From assembly GCF_014138435.1 (NCBI RefSeq), contig NZ_JACJIM010000002.1:558001-622000 (forward strand): a DNA stretch of 64,000 bases, written 5' to 3'. The translations under genes and the position numbers were made by a program. Positions 1 through 11,203 of the stretch are shown piece after piece. Within the stretch, counting starts at the first letter, position 1. Every line of letters begins with the position of its first letter. The notes below the pieces were generated by a model, which saw only the letters and a program-made list of their open reading frames with translations, ran no database searches and was not told the DNA's origin. Source of the DNA: Methylobacterium fujisawaense. Lineage in GTDB: Bacteria > Pseudomonadota > Alphaproteobacteria > Rhizobiales > Beijerinckiaceae.

Positions 1-38
1 CGCGCCAGCGCCTCGGCGACCGGGATCAGGTCGCTCAT
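1..38 (-). CDS. moeA: molybdopterin molybdenumtransferase MoeA, N-terminal fragment
   Basis: Only the first 12 codons are inside the window (the peptide begins [12 protein letters not shown]). The start ATG overlaps the moaC stop in an ATGA junction, so the two genes are translationally coupled. The short peptide matches the usual MoeA opening, in which 'PVAEAL' follows within the first ten residues, and moeA is the normal downstream partner of moaC in alphaproteobacteria. MoeA inserts molybdate into adenylylated molybdopterin. The identification rests mostly on context because so little sequence is visible. Confidence 0.6.
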   Translation of the reverse strand, partial: MSDLIPVAEALA

Positions 39-526
39 TCCTGCGGGGCCCGATACGCGCCCGAGCGACCGCCGTCCTTTGCGATGAGGCGTATGCCCTC
101 GATGCGCATACCGCGATCGACCGCTTTCACCATGTCGTAGACCGTCAGGCAGGCCACCGAGACCGCGGTCAGGGCCTCCATCTCGACACCCGTCGGACCC
201 TGCACCCGGACTTCCGCGGCGATGCGCAGGCCCGGCAGCGCCGCGTCGGGCTCGCACTCGACTCGGACCTTCGACAGCAGCAGCGGGTGACAGAGGGGGA
301 TCAACTCGTGGGTGCGCTTGGCCGCCATGATGCCGGCGAGTCGCGCCGTGCCGATCACGTCCCCCTTCTTGGCGTCGCCCTCGCGGATCAGCGCCAGGGT
401 CTCGGGCCTCATCACGATCTGGCCTTCCGCCCGGGCGGTCCGGTCGGTGGCGGGCTTGTCGGTGACGTCGACCATGTTGGCCGCGCCGCTGGTGTCGAGA
501 TGGGTCAGCGTCGAGCCCGGCTCCAT
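35..526 (-). CDS. moaC: cyclic pyranopterin monophosphate synthase MoaC
   Basis: This 163-residue protein has the normal MoaC length. MoaC converts the GTP-derived cyclic intermediate made by MoaA into cyclic pyranopterin monophosphate, the second step of molybdenum cofactor synthesis in the cytoplasm. Visible signatures are 'MVDVTDKP' near the N terminus, the 'LCHPL' histidine motif near residue 80, '[12 protein letters not shown]' near residue 115 and 'DMVKAVD' near residue 130. It lies 3 bp downstream of trpC and overlaps moeA by 4 bp, so it is the distal part of the foldase-trp operon. Pairing trpC with moaC-moeA is a common alphaproteobacterial arrangement. Confidence 0.97.
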   Translation of the reverse strand: MEPGSTLTHLDTSGAANMVDVTDKPATDRTARAEGQIVMRPETLALIREGDAKKGDVIGTARLAGIMAAKRTHELIPLCHPLLLSKVRVECEPDAALPGLRIAAEVRVQGPTGVEMEALTAVSVACLTVYDMVKAVDRGMRIEGIRLIAKDGGRSGAYRAPQE

Positions 527-529
527 CGC

Positions 530-1417
530 TTAAGCCTTCTTCCGCGGCTTGCCGCCCTTGGTCTCCGCATCGCCGAACAGCAGGGTCCGGGCCGCCTTCG
601 CGACGTCCGGCTGCCGCATCAGGCTCTCGCCGACCAGCACCACGCCGAGGCCGTTGTCCCGGAGACGCACCACGTCGGCATGGTCGCCGATCCCGCTCTC
701 GGCCACGGCGATGCGATCGGCCGGTATGCCCGGCGCGAGCCCGATCGCGGTCTCGAACGACACCTCGAAGGTCTTGAGATTGCGGTTGTTTATGCCGATC
801 AGGGCCGTACCGAGGGGGATCGCCCGGGTCAGCTCAGCCGCGTCATGCACCTCGACCAGGACATCCATGCCGAGGAGATTCGCCGTCTCAACCAGGGCCA
901 CGGCCTCGTCGTCGTCGAGGCAGGCCATGATGACCAGAATGCAGTCGGCGCCCCAGGCCCGCGCTTCGTAGACCTGATAGGGCTCGAACAGGAAGTCCTT
1001 GCGCAGCACCGGAAGCCCGCAGGCTTCGCGCGCCGCCGTCAGGTACTCGGGCCGGCCCTGGAACGAGGGCTCGTCGGTGAGCACCGACAGGCAGGTCGCG
1101 CCGCCGGCCTCGTAGGCGGCGGCCAGGGTGGCCGGATCGAAATCGGCGCGGATCAGACCCTTGGAAGGCGAGGCCTTCTTCACCTCGGCGATGAGCGCCG
1201 GGCGGTCCTCGGCGAGGTGGGCGCGGATCGCCGCCGCAAAACCGCGCACCGGCTCCGCCTGCGCGACCCGGCGTTCCAGCTTGGCGAGCGGAACGCGCAG
1301 CTTCGCTTCGGCGATCTCGCGGCGCTTGTAGGCCTCGATCCGCGCGAGGACGTTCGGCCGCTCGGGCGGCGCCTCGGCGCCGGTCTGCTGGGTCGCGTCG
1401 TGCGTCAGCGAGCTCAT
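530..1417 (-). CDS. trpC: indole-3-glycerol phosphate synthase
   Basis: This stand-alone TrpC of 295 residues is not fused to TrpF. It closes the ring of carboxyphenylamino-deoxyribulose phosphate to give indole-3-glycerol phosphate, the step before tryptophan synthase. The (beta/alpha)8 signatures are all visible: '[10 protein letters not shown]' (catalytic Lys and Ser region, near residue 78), 'RKDFLF' near 140, '[10 protein letters not shown]' near 200 and 'VAESGI' near 238. The first 25 residues are a low-complexity lead. The ATG overlaps the trpD stop (ATGA), and moaC follows after 3 bp. Confidence 0.97.
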   Translation of the reverse strand: MSSLTHDATQQTGAEAPPERPNVLARIEAYKRREIAEAKLRVPLAKLERRVAQAEPVRGFAAAIRAHLAEDRPALIAEVKKASPSKGLIRADFDPATLAAAYEAGGATCLSVLTDEPSFQGRPEYLTAAREACGLPVLRKDFLFEPYQVYEARAWGADCILVIMACLDDDEAVALVETANLLGMDVLVEVHDAAELTRAIPLGTALIGINNRNLKTFEVSFETAIGLAPGIPADRIAVAESGIGDHADVVRLRDNGLGVVLVGESLMRQPDVAKAARTLLFGDAETKGGKPRKKA

Positions 1418-2451
1418 CGGCCCTCCTCCCCGTTGGAGTGGTCGTTCGAAGCCCGGACAAGGCGGGCGAGCGTCGCCCGGGCCGCCCCGGAATCGACGGC
1501 ATCCTGCGCCCGCGCGACGCCGTCCGCCAGGGCCTGCGCGGCACCCGCGACGACGAGGGCAGCCCCCGCATTGAGAACCGCGATATCCCGGTAGGCGTTG
1601 CGGGCGCCGGCCAGAACGGCCTCAAGCGCCCGGGCATTGTCGGCCGGATCGCCGCCGCGCAGTTCCTCGGGGGCGCGCAGCGCCAGCCCGAATTCCCGCG
1701 GGTCGATGGTGAAGCGAGACAGCCTGCCTTGATCGAGGGCCACCACCCGCGTCGGACCCGTGACGGTGATCTCGTCGAGCCCGTCGGACCCGTGGACGGT
1801 CCAGACCCGGCGGCTGCCGAGTTCCGAAAGGACGCGCGTCAGCGGTTCGGCCAGCGCCTCCTGGGCGACGCCGAAGAGCTGATAGCCGACGCCGGCCGGG
1901 TTGCTGAGCGGGCCCAGCAGATTGAAGATCGTCCGGACAGGCAGTTCGGAGCGAACCGCCGCCACGTGTCGCATCGCCGGGTGATGGGCCTGGGCGAACA
2001 GGAAGCAGAGACCGGCCTCGTCGAGGCAGCGCACCTGCCCGGCCGGATCGAGGCCCAGACGGACGCCCAAAGCCGCGAGCACGTCGGCCGCGCCCGACCG
2101 GGAGGTCGCGGCGCGATTCCCGTGCTTGGCCACCGGCACGCCGCAAGCGGCCACCAGGATGGCGGCCAGCGTCGAGACGTTGACGCTGCCGGAATGGTCG
2201 CCGCCGGTGCCGACGACGTCGATAGCGTTCGCGGGCGCCGCGACGCGCGTCATGCGTTGCCGCATGGCCTCGGCGGCGCCGACGATCTCGTCGACGGTCT
2301 CGCCGCGCACCTTAAGGGCGGTGAGGAAGGCGCCGGCCTGGACCGGCGTCACCTCGCCCGACAACAGGTCGTCGAAGGCGGCACGGGCCTCGGCACGGTC
2401 GAGGGCGAGGCCCCCGGCGACCTTCGCGAGATGGGGTCTGAAACGATCCAT
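1414..2451 (-). CDS. trpD: anthranilate phosphoribosyltransferase
   Basis: TrpD transfers the phosphoribosyl group of PRPP to anthranilate. The PRPP-binding signature '[14 protein letters not shown]' is present near residue 80, followed by '[17 protein letters not shown]' and '[14 protein letters not shown]'. I chose the ATG at 2451 (MDRFRPHL), which gives 345 residues, a normal TrpD length. A TTG at 2490 in the same frame would add 13 Gly/Pro-rich residues and overlap trpG; it is possible but less likely. The gene sits between trpG and trpC, overlapping trpC by 4 bp. Confidence 0.95.
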   Translation of the reverse strand: MDRFRPHLAKVAGGLALDRAEARAAFDDLLSGEVTPVQAGAFLTALKVRGETVDEIVGAAEAMRQRMTRVAAPANAIDVVGTGGDHSGSVNVSTLAAILVAACGVPVAKHGNRAATSRSGAADVLAALGVRLGLDPAGQVRCLDEAGLCFLFAQAHHPAMRHVAAVRSELPVRTIFNLLGPLSNPAGVGYQLFGVAQEALAEPLTRVLSELGSRRVWTVHGSDGLDEITVTGPTRVVALDQGRLSRFTIDPREFGLALRAPEELRGGDPADNARALEAVLAGARNAYRDIAVLNAGAALVVAGAAQALADGVARAQDAVDSGAARATLARLVRASNDHSNGEEGR

Positions 2452-2486
2452 GGCTTCTGACGGAGGGCCGCCCCGGCCTCCCGGCG

Positions 2487-3101
2487 TCAATGCACGTCGG
2501 CACGCGTCCTGTCACGCGCCGTATTCCAGGCCGTGGCAAGATCGAGGAAGTTCTTCACGATCTCCGTGCCGTGCTGCGACCGGATGCTCTCGGGATGGAA
2601 CTGGACGCCATGGAGCGGACGCTCGGCATGCTCGAGCCCCATGATCAGGCCGTCCGCCTCCGCGGTGACCCGCAACGCGGCCGGGCAGGTCGCACGATCG
2701 ACCACGAGGGAGTGGTAGCGGGTCGCCTCGAAGCTGTCGTTCAGGCCGCGGAACAGGCCGCGGGCTCCGTGCCGGATCGTCGATACCTTGCCGTGGAGCG
2801 GCAGGGGCGCCCGCACGACATCGCCGCCGAACGCTTGTCCGATGGCCTGGAGACCCAGGCACACGCCGAAAATCGGGATCTCCTCGGACAGATCACGGAC
2901 CACGTCGAGGCAGATACCCGCCTCCGTGGGCGTGCATGGCCCGGGCGACAGCACGATCGCGTCCGGCGCCCTGGCGCGGATGTCGGGGATCGTGAGCGCG
3001 TCGTTGCGCACGACATCGACGGTCCCGCAGAGCGGACCGATCAGGTGCACGAGATTCCAGGTGAAGGAATCGTAGTTGTCGATGACGAGGACGTTGGGCA
3101 T
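2487..3101 (-). CDS. trpG: anthranilate synthase component II (glutamine amidotransferase)
   Basis: The 204-residue class I glutamine amidotransferase supplies ammonia to TrpE. The opening 'VLVIDNYDSFTWNLV', oxyanion motif 'LSPGPCTP', nucleophile 'GVCLGLQ' (Cys81) and 'GVQFHPES' (catalytic His, near 173) are intact. The frame remains open upstream and offers in-frame Met codons 7 and 20 codons earlier; I chose the start that gives the canonical MPNVLVIDNYD terminus. A gap of about 110 bp separates it from trpE, the loosest junction of this operon. No leader peptide or attenuator is evident there. Confidence 0.95.
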   Translation of the reverse strand: MPNVLVIDNYDSFTWNLVHLIGPLCGTVDVVRNDALTIPDIRARAPDAIVLSPGPCTPTEAGICLDVVRDLSEEIPIFGVCLGLQAIGQAFGGDVVRAPLPLHGKVSTIRHGARGLFRGLNDSFEATRYHSLVVDRATCPAALRVTAEADGLIMGLEHAERPLHGVQFHPESIRSQHGTEIVKNFLDLATAWNTARDRTRADVH

Positions 3102-3211
3102 CGCGGCGGCACGCTCGGGCATGCAGGCGATGTGACCGCTCGCATTCGCGCGGTCAACCATCCCCGTCGTTCGGCAATCGGATCGGGCGCGGAACCAGTT
3201 CGCGGCCCCGC

Positions 3212-4735
3212 CTACTGCCCCCGTTTCGCCTGCGCGGCGAACCGCACCGCCTCCTCGGCGGCGCGGAACAGCGCCTTGGCCTTGTTGACGCATTCCTGCT
3301 GCTCGGAGGCAGGATCCGAATCGTACACGATCCCTGCCCCGGCCTGGACGTGCATCTGACCATCCTTCACCACCGCGGTGCGCAGGACGATGCAGGTGTC
3401 CATCTCGCCCCGGGCGCCGAAATAGCCGATGCAGCCCGCATACGGCCCGCGCTTCTCGCGCTCCAGCTCGTCGATGATTTCCATGGCCCGCACCTTCGGC
3501 GCCCCCGAGACCGTCCCGGCCGGGAAGCCCGCCGCCAGCGCGTCGAGGGGATCGTGGCGTGGATCGAGGTCGCCCTCGACATTCGACACGATGTGCATGA
3601 CCTGGCTGTAGCGCTCGATGAAGAACGAGTCGGTTACCCGGACGCTGCCGATCCGCGAAACCCGGCCGGCATCGTTGCGGCCGAGATCGAGCAGCATGAG
3701 GTGCTCGGCCCGCTCCTTCGGATCGGCAAGGAGTTCCTCGGCGAGCGCGGCATCCTCGGCCGGGGTTGCGCCGCGGCGGCGGGTTCCGGCGATCGGGCGA
3801 ACCGTGACGGTCCCCTCGCGCACCCGGACGAGGATCTCCGGCGACGAGCAGACGATCTGGAACGTCTCGAAATCGAGATAGCACAGGAACGGCGCCGGAT
3901 TCGTGCGCCGGAGGGAGCGGTACAGGCTGAAGGCCGGCAGGGTGAACGGCGCCGAGAAGCGCTGGGACAGCACCACCTGGAACACGTCGCCCGCGACGAT
4001 GTACTCCTTGGCGCGCGCCACCATGGCGGCGAACGCGTCCGGCGACGTGTTGGAGACCGGCTCGGGATGGGCGACCGCCGACAGGTCCACCCGCGCCTCG
4101 ATCGGCAAGGGACCTTCCAGGGCAGCGGCGACCCGGTCGAGACGCTGAAGCGCCTCCTCATAGGCGGCCCGGGCCGTCGTCCCGGCCGTGGGCCTCACCG
4201 GCGACACGACGGTGATCAGGTCGCGGATGGAATCGAAAACCACCATGACCCGCGGACGCATCAGGATGGCGTCCGGCACGCCGAGGGGATCCGGGTTCGG
4301 CTCCGGCAGCCGCTCCATGGCGCGGACCATGTCGTAGCCGAGATAGCCAAATAGACCGGCCGCCATCGGCGGCAGATCCTGGCCGTCGGCTTCTTCGCCG
4401 ATGGCGCTCTCGGCGATCAGCGCCCGCAGGCTCGCCAGCGGTGCCCGGTCATCCGGCTCAAACCGGGTGAGGTCGGCACCGCGCGCGATCGCGGGCGCGC
4501 CATCCCGGCAGCGCCAGATCAGGTCCGGGTCGAGGCCGATCATGGAGTATCGGCCGCGCACGGCACCACCCTCGACCGATTCGAGGAGGAAGGCCGGACC
4601 GGAATGGCCGGCGCGCAGCTTGAGGAACGCCGCGACCGGCGTCTCCAGATCCGCGACGAGGCTGACCGCGACGAGGCTCGGCTGCCTGGCCTCGTAGCGC
4701 GCCGCGAAGGCCGCATAATCGGGCGCTTCGGCCAT
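3212..4735 (-). CDS. trpE: anthranilate synthase component I
   Basis: TrpE (507 residues) makes anthranilate from chorismate using ammonia from TrpG. The tryptophan feedback-site motif 'FLLESVEGG' lies near residue 50. The chorismate-binding core contains 'VLSQRFSAPF', 'SSPEILVR', 'IAGTRRRG', 'DLGRNDAGR', 'GTVSGAPKVRAMEIIDELE' and 'YAGCIGYF'. It is separate from TrpG, unlike the fused TrpEG found in some Rhizobiaceae. The start lies only 3 bp after the PpiD stop, so trp expression must depend at least partly on the ppiD transcript; there is no room for a classical trpL attenuator. Confidence 0.97.
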   Translation of the reverse strand: MAEAPDYAAFAARYEARQPSLVAVSLVADLETPVAAFLKLRAGHSGPAFLLESVEGGAVRGRYSMIGLDPDLIWRCRDGAPAIARGADLTRFEPDDRAPLASLRALIAESAIGEEADGQDLPPMAAGLFGYLGYDMVRAMERLPEPNPDPLGVPDAILMRPRVMVVFDSIRDLITVVSPVRPTAGTTARAAYEEALQRLDRVAAALEGPLPIEARVDLSAVAHPEPVSNTSPDAFAAMVARAKEYIVAGDVFQVVLSQRFSAPFTLPAFSLYRSLRRTNPAPFLCYLDFETFQIVCSSPEILVRVREGTVTVRPIAGTRRRGATPAEDAALAEELLADPKERAEHLMLLDLGRNDAGRVSRIGSVRVTDSFFIERYSQVMHIVSNVEGDLDPRHDPLDALAAGFPAGTVSGAPKVRAMEIIDELEREKRGPYAGCIGYFGARGEMDTCIVLRTAVVKDGQMHVQAGAGIVYDSDPASEQQECVNKAKALFRAAEEAVRFAAQAKRGQ

Positions 4736-4738
4736 GCC

Positions 4739-6640
4739 TCAATACTCGCCGCCGATGGCGCGGCGCAGGGCCGCCGGATCGACCTTGACGCCCGCGTTCT
4801 TCTGAACCTCGCTGATGTACTGAGACAGGACGTCGTCGGCGAGAGCGGCCTGGAAGCTCTGCGTGATCTGCTTGTCGCTGGGGCTGTCGGCAACGAAGGC
4901 CGGAACCGTCGCCGCCGTGACCTTGAACACCGCGCGCGAATCTCCGGCCGCCGCCGTACCGGCCTTGCCGACCGGGGTCGCGAAGATCAGGTTCACGTCA
5001 TCCGGCTTGAGCATGTCCTTGGCTTGATTGCGTGCGAGATCCTGGGCCTCCTGCAGGTTGACGCCGACCTCCTGCGCTGCGGCCTCCATGGTCTCGCCCT
5101 TGTTGATCTTCTCGACCAGCTCGCGGCCCTTGGCCTGAAGGCGCTTGGCGATCTCGGTCGCGGTCCAGCCGGCCTTCACGCCGTCCTTGACTTCGTCGAG
5201 GGGCTTGTCGTGGGCGGCATCGATTCCGGTGACGTCGTACCAGACATAGCCGCCGGTCTTGGTGCGCAGAGGCTCGTTGTCGCCGCCGATCTCGGCGCGG
5301 AACAGGGCCGGCACAGTGGTGTCCGGATCGGGGATGTCGGCGACCCGTTGCCCGTCCGGTCCCTTGCCGTTCACGTCCACGGCCTTGACGCTGACGATCT
5401 TGAGGCCACGCTCCGCCGCGATGTCGGCGAGGGGCTTTGCACCGGCCCGCTGATCCTCAATCGCGTCGCGGGTGGTCTCCATCGCGTCGCGGGCGCGGGC
5501 CAGGGCGAGGCCCTTGCGGATCTCACCCTCCACGGCCTCGAAGGGCTTCACCGTCCCGGGCTCGATCTTGGTGACACGCAGCAACACCGTGCCGAAGCGG
5601 CCCTGGACGGGCTGGCTCACACCGCCCTCCGGCAGCGCGAAGGCCGCGTCGGCCACCGCCTTGTCGAACAGCTCGCTCTTCGTCAGCGTTCCGAGGGTCA
5701 GATCCTTGTCGTCGGTGCCGCGCTCCGTCGCCACCGCCTCGAACGTCTTGGCGCCCTCGGTGATCGCCTTGCGGGCCGCCTCGGCGGCGGCCGGGTCTGG
5801 GAAGACGATCTGCTGGATGGTGCGTTTCTCGGGCGCGCCGTAACGATCCTTGTTGAGCGCGTAGGCGGCGCGGGCGTCGGCCTCGGTGATCGCGTCCGGC
5901 TTCGCCATCGCCTCGGGTTCGACCACGAGGAGGTTGACCGCGCGGAATTCCGGCGCCCGGAAACCGGACTTGTTGGCCTCGTACCAGGTCTTCAATTCGT
6001 CGTCGGTCGGCTCGGGGATCTGCCCGGCGACCGAGGGCGTCAGCATCAGGTAGGCGGCGGCACGGCGCTCGGTGGTGTAGCGATGGACCGCCTCACGCAT
6101 GGCGACCGGCACATGCAGGTCCGACGACACCGCCTCGGCGAGTTGCAGACGGGCGATCACGGAGCGCTGCTCGCGCACGAACATGCCCTCGTTGAGACCC
6201 GCCCGCTGCAGGGTCTGGTAGAAGAGCTGCGGCTCGAACTGGCCCTGCGCGTTCTGGAAGCTCTTCTCCTCGTGGATCGCCTTGATCACCGCGGAATCCG
6301 GCACGACGAGGCCGAGATCGTGGGTCTTCTGATCGAGGGCGGCCTCGGTGATCAGCTGGGACATCACCTGCCGGTCGAGGCCGAGCATCCGCGCCTGATC
6401 GGGCGTGAGGGGACGCTTCAACTGCGTCTGATAGCGCTGCAGCTGGTTCTGATAGGCTTGGCGCACCTGCTCGGCGGTGATCGGCGTGCTGCCAACGGTC
6501 GCCACCTTGTTGCTCGCGCCGCCGCGGAAGAACTCCTCGACGCCGAAGATCCCGACGCCGGCGATCAGCAGCGTGAAGATGATCGTCAAGACGATCTTGC
6601 CGAGCCAGTGCTGGCTGGCGTTGCGGATGCCCTGAAGCAT
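4739..6640 (-). CDS. ppiD: periplasmic peptidyl-prolyl cis-trans isomerase (PpiD/SurA_N type)
   Basis: This 633-residue membrane-anchored foldase has one N-terminal transmembrane helix (about residues 14-34, 'IVLTIIFTLLIAGVGIF') that leaves the rest in the periplasm. The SurA_N-like chaperone part covers roughly 45-250 and a parvulin domain follows at about 270-365 ('RTIQQIVF...GRFGTVLLRVT'), with a long C-terminal chaperone-like segment. It probably helps outer-membrane and secreted proteins fold near the Sec translocon. It is the first gene of the operon running into trpE and is divergent from tpiA across 187 bp. The label PpiD rests on topology and domain order; the parvulin part is divergent and may have low catalytic activity. 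Confidence 0.88.
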   Translation of the reverse strand: MLQGIRNASQHWLGKIVLTIIFTLLIAGVGIFGVEEFFRGGASNKVATVGSTPITAEQVRQAYQNQLQRYQTQLKRPLTPDQARMLGLDRQVMSQLITEAALDQKTHDLGLVVPDSAVIKAIHEEKSFQNAQGQFEPQLFYQTLQRAGLNEGMFVREQRSVIARLQLAEAVSSDLHVPVAMREAVHRYTTERRAAAYLMLTPSVAGQIPEPTDDELKTWYEANKSGFRAPEFRAVNLLVVEPEAMAKPDAITEADARAAYALNKDRYGAPEKRTIQQIVFPDPAAAEAARKAITEGAKTFEAVATERGTDDKDLTLGTLTKSELFDKAVADAAFALPEGGVSQPVQGRFGTVLLRVTKIEPGTVKPFEAVEGEIRKGLALARARDAMETTRDAIEDQRAGAKPLADIAAERGLKIVSVKAVDVNGKGPDGQRVADIPDPDTTVPALFRAEIGGDNEPLRTKTGGYVWYDVTGIDAAHDKPLDEVKDGVKAGWTATEIAKRLQAKGRELVEKINKGETMEAAAQEVGVNLQEAQDLARNQAKDMLKPDDVNLIFATPVGKAGTAAAGDSRAVFKVTAATVPAFVADSPSDKQITQSFQAALADDVLSQYISEVQKNAGVKVDPAALRRAIGGEY

Positions 6641-6827
6641 GGTCTGTGATCGAGTACCTTCGGCAGCCGTCCCGTCGCCGGGCCGGCGCTGTTCCTGAGA
6701 GCCGACCGCGATAGACCATTCGCGTCCACAGGCAAAGACTCAGGCGCTTCGGCGCGTTTGCGCGCTCAAGCTCGCTCTGGTAGGCCCCGGCAACTTCGGG
6801 AAACGCCGCGGCGGAGCGAGGGCAGGA

Positions 6828-7589
6828 ATGACGCAATCGGGGCGCAGGCCGCTTGTCGCCGGCAACTGGAAGATGAACGGGACCCGGGCATCCATCCAGG
6901 TGGTCGAAGCGATTCGCGACGGGCTCTCGCCCGACCTCGCGGCCCGCATCGACGTGCTGATCTGCCCGCCCGCGACTCTGATCGGCTCCTGCGTGGCGGC
7001 GGCCGCCGGCTCGCCCATCGCCATCGGCGGCCAGAACCTCCATGCCCGCCCCAGCGGCGCCTTCACCGGCTCGATCTCGGCCGAGATGCTCGCCGATCTC
7101 GGCGCGCAATACGTGATCGTCGGTCATTCCGAGCGTCGGGCCTACCACCACGAGACGGATGACGGCGTCCACGCCAAGGCGCTGGGTGCCCGGCGTGCCG
7201 GTTTGTGCGGCATCATCTGCGTCGGCGAAACCATCGAGGAGCGCGAGCAGGGCCGCGCCCTCGACATCGTCCGGGCGCAGCTCGCCATCGGCCTGCCGAA
7301 GGGCGCCACGGCGGCCGACACGGTGATCGCCTACGAGCCGGTCTGGGCGATCGGCTCGGGCCGGACACCGACGCCGCGCGACATCGCTGAAGTCCACGCA
7401 TCCCTGCGCGAGATGCTCGACAAGCTCGTGGGCGACGAGGCGCACAAGATCCGCATCCTCTATGGCGGCTCGGTGAAGCCCGGAAATGCCCGCGAACTTC
7501 TGTCGGTGGACAACGTCGACGGCGCCCTGGTGGGCGGCGCGAGTCTCGTGGCTGCGGATTTCCTGGGGATCTGCGCCGCCTACGCCTGA
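6828..7589 (+). CDS. tpiA: triose-phosphate isomerase
   Basis: TpiA interconverts dihydroxyacetone phosphate and glyceraldehyde 3-phosphate in the cytoplasm. At 253 residues it has the normal length, with the catalytic set in place: Lys15 ('GNWKMNG'), His100 ('VGHSERR') and Glu169 ('[11 protein letters not shown]'). The phosphate-binding '[10 protein letters not shown]' and 'GALVGGASL' are near the C terminus. It begins a plus-strand block with secG and pyrG, an order common in alphaproteobacteria, although here a small minus-strand gene lies between tpiA and secG. Confidence 0.98.
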   Translation: MTQSGRRPLVAGNWKMNGTRASIQVVEAIRDGLSPDLAARIDVLICPPATLIGSCVAAAAGSPIAIGGQNLHARPSGAFTGSISAEMLADLGAQYVIVGHSERRAYHHETDDGVHAKALGARRAGLCGIICVGETIEEREQGRALDIVRAQLAIGLPKGATAADTVIAYEPVWAIGSGRTPTPRDIAEVHASLREMLDKLVGDEAHKIRILYGGSVKPGNARELLSVDNVDGALVGGASLVAADFLGICAAYA

Positions 7590-7733
7590 GCGCGCCTCTG
7601 ACGGTTCGATGCGCTCGCGGCGCTTGCCGTCGTCACGCGTTGCAAAGAGACTTCAGTCTTTGCAGGGCCTGAGTGGAGCGGCACCGGACTGCTCCGCTGG
7701 CGCGGGCGGAGCGGCGATCGCACGGAGGCGCTG

Positions 7734-8180
7734 TCAGATCTTGAAGGCCTGACGGGCGAGCAGCCGCCAGCGGCCGTGATCCCGGTGCCAGACCTGCATC
7801 ACGCCGATATGCACCGGCGCCGTCTTGCCGCCCGAGACGACTTCGCCCGTGAAGACATGGCGGGCGACGGCGTCGTCGCCGACCACCGAGACGGAGCGGT
7901 CCGACAGGGTGATGCTCGGGAAGGCCGAGCGCTTGCTGGTGAGCGTTTCGACGAACGCCGTCTTGTCCTGCACCTGACCGCTGGAATGTCCGTAGCTCAG
8001 ACCGTCGAGGACCAGGGCGTCGAGGGCAGGCCCGTCCGCGGCCAGCAAGGCTTGGGTCAGAGCGTCGACGGCCTGCTCCACGGCGGCGGCGTCGGGCCCG
8101 GCGGCCGTGCCGGGGACGGCGCGGATCAGAACGGGCGCGGCGATGGCGGCAACGAGCGCCACCCGGCGTGACACGGACAT
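7734..8180 (-). CDS. secreted NTF2-like (DUF4440-type) protein
   Basis: The 148-residue product starts with a probable Sec signal ('RRVALVAAIAAPVLIRAVPGTAAG'). The body resembles the SnoaL/DUF4440 NTF2-like fold: 'VDALTQALLAADGPALDALV', 'LSYGHSSGQVQDKTAFVETL' and a C-terminal 'MQVWHRDHGRWRLLARQAFKI'. Proteins of this fold are cone-shaped and often bind or convert small molecules, but the substrate cannot be read from sequence. I started it at the MSVSRR methionine; the frame is open further upstream but is Pro/Arg-rich there and not protein-like. It is encoded opposite its neighbours tpiA and secG, so it is probably transcribed alone. Confidence 0.75.
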   Translation of the reverse strand: MSVSRRVALVAAIAAPVLIRAVPGTAAGPDAAAVEQAVDALTQALLAADGPALDALVLDGLSYGHSSGQVQDKTAFVETLTSKRSAFPSITLSDRSVSVVGDDAVARHVFTGEVVSGGKTAPVHIGVMQVWHRDHGRWRLLARQAFKI

Positions 8181-8488
8181 GGTTGGCCTCCCGGACGGGG
8201 CGGCGCGTTCGATCGGCCGCTCTCTCCCGTCCAGAAACCACGCGGCGCGGCCGAAGGCGAGGGGCGCCGCCGACAGCCGGCCGCGCGCGTCAGGTTGGCG
8301 GCGGGCGGCCGGTGGTGTATGCCGTCGCCCAATTCCGGCCGGTCCGCCCGCAAAGTCGCCCACGAGGCTTCCGCTGCACGCATGCGTGCCGGGGAGCACC
8401 GGAAGCGGCGGCGGGCTCCGGCCCTCGTGCGTTCGTCTCCCGGTGCCCGCTGCCGGCGCGCGGCGCTGAAGAAGATCCCGGAACACCG
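8181..8488. other. 308-bp divergent intergenic region with nested palindrome
   Basis: This gap separates the minus-strand NTF2-like gene from secG. No convincing coding sequence is visible. It must contain the promoters of both genes, but I do not see strong -35/-10 boxes. The notable element is a 7-bp inverted repeat (GCTTCCG at 8367-8373, CGGAAGC at 8400-8406) that encloses a perfect 14-bp palindrome at 8376-8389. Confidence 0.5.
8376..8389. repeat. perfect 14-bp palindrome upstream of secG
   Basis: The sequence GCACGCATGCGTGC reads identically on both strands and lies within a wider inverted repeat spanning 8367-8406. It is centred about 106 bp before the secG start. It could be an operator dyad or part of an RNA hairpin in the secG leader; nothing in the sequence decides between these. 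Confidence 0.5.
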
Positions 8489-8908
8489 ATGCAGACCGTC
8501 CTGATCGTCGTCCACCTCATCATCGTCCTCGCGCTGATCGGCGTCGTGCTGCTTCAGCGCTCCGAGGGCGGCCTCGGGCTCGGCGGCGGGGGCGGCGGCG
8601 GCGTCGCGGGGTTCATGACCGGCCGTGGCCAGGCCAACGCCCTGACCCGGGCCACGGCGATCCTGGCGGCCCTGTTCTTCACCACCAGCCTGGCGCTCGC
8701 CATCCTGTCGCATCGCTCCGCGGCGCCGAAATCGATCCTCGATACCGGCGCGCCGCAGACGTCGGGCCAGCCCGCCAAGCAGCCGACCGGCGCCGACAAC
8801 CTGCTCGACACGCTCCGCCAGCAACAGGACCGGGTGCCCGCCACGGCGCCGGCCCAGCCGGCCGCGCCCGCCCAGCCGGCGGTCCCGGACGCGCCGCAAT
8901 CCCGCTGA
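8489..8908 (+). CDS. secG: protein translocase subunit SecG
   Basis: SecG is the small accessory subunit of the SecYEG channel in the inner membrane. The 139-residue product has the two expected transmembrane helices (about residues 2-22 and 50-72), separated by the diagnostic cytoplasmic loop with 'LLQRSEGGLGLGGGGGGG' and 'GFMTGRGQANALTRATAILA'. The C-terminal 65 residues form a Pro/Ala/Gln-rich tail, longer than in E. coli but usual in alphaproteobacteria. The frame continues upstream of the chosen ATG, but only this start gives the conserved MQTVLIVVHLI terminus. pyrG follows after 156 bp. Confidence 0.95.
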   Translation: MQTVLIVVHLIIVLALIGVVLLQRSEGGLGLGGGGGGGVAGFMTGRGQANALTRATAILAALFFTTSLALAILSHRSAAPKSILDTGAPQTSGQPAKQPTGADNLLDTLRQQQDRVPATAPAQPAAPAQPAVPDAPQSR

Positions 8909-10693
<1,785 letters not shown>

Positions 10694-10750
10694 GCCGCGG
10701 CGGCGCGCCGCTGCTCGCGCGGCGGGCCGGAGCCCTATATCCTCGGCATC

Positions 10751-11203
10751 GTGACCGAGATCCTCTTCTACCATATGCAGCGGCAGCCCTTGGAACGGGT
10801 GCTGCCGAGCCTCGTCGAGCGCTCGCTGGACCGCGGCTGGCAGGCCGCGATCCAGGCCGCCAGCGAGGAGCGCCTGCAGGCGCTGGACGACCACCTCTGG
10901 ACCTATTCCGACGAGAGTTTCCTGCCGCACGGGACCGATCGCGAGCCCGACGCGGCGAGCCAGCCGGTGGTGCTGACCCTTCGGGACGTGAACCCGAACG
11001 CGGCCTCGATCCGCTTCCTCGTCGAGGGCGCCGACCTGCCGCCCGATGCCGGCGCGTATGAGCGGATCTGTATCCTGTTCGACGGGACCGATCAGGACGC
11101 CCTCCTGAGGGCGCGCGAGCAGTGGAAGCAGGCCAAGGAGGCGGGCCACACGGTCGCCTACTGGCAGCAGGACGATTCCGGACGCTGGAACAAGAAGGCG
11201 TGA
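10751..11203 (+). CDS. holC: DNA polymerase III subunit chi
   Basis: HolC is the clamp-loader accessory subunit that links the loader to SSB. The 150-residue product has the family pattern: 'EILFYHMQRQPLERVLPSLVERSLDRGW' at the N terminus, 'LDDHLWTYSDESFLPHG' near 50, 'PVVLT' and 'FDGTDQDALLRAREQWKQAKEAGH' near 110-135. The start is GTG, 57 bp after pyrG. Its TGA overlaps the ATG of the downstream carboxypeptidase (TGATG). Confidence 0.93.
   Translation: MTEILFYHMQRQPLERVLPSLVERSLDRGWQAAIQAASEERLQALDDHLWTYSDESFLPHGTDREPDAASQPVVLTLRDVNPNAASIRFLVEGADLPPDAGAYERICILFDGTDQDALLRAREQWKQAKEAGHTVAYWQQDDSGRWNKKA

Noticed and set aside
4604..6649. 681-codon open frame antisense to ppiD
   Set aside because: Shadow frame rich in Gly, Arg and Leu repeats; the ppiD product is well supported.
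8578..8604. GGC-rich repeat in secG
   Set aside because: It encodes the normal glycine-rich SecG loop.
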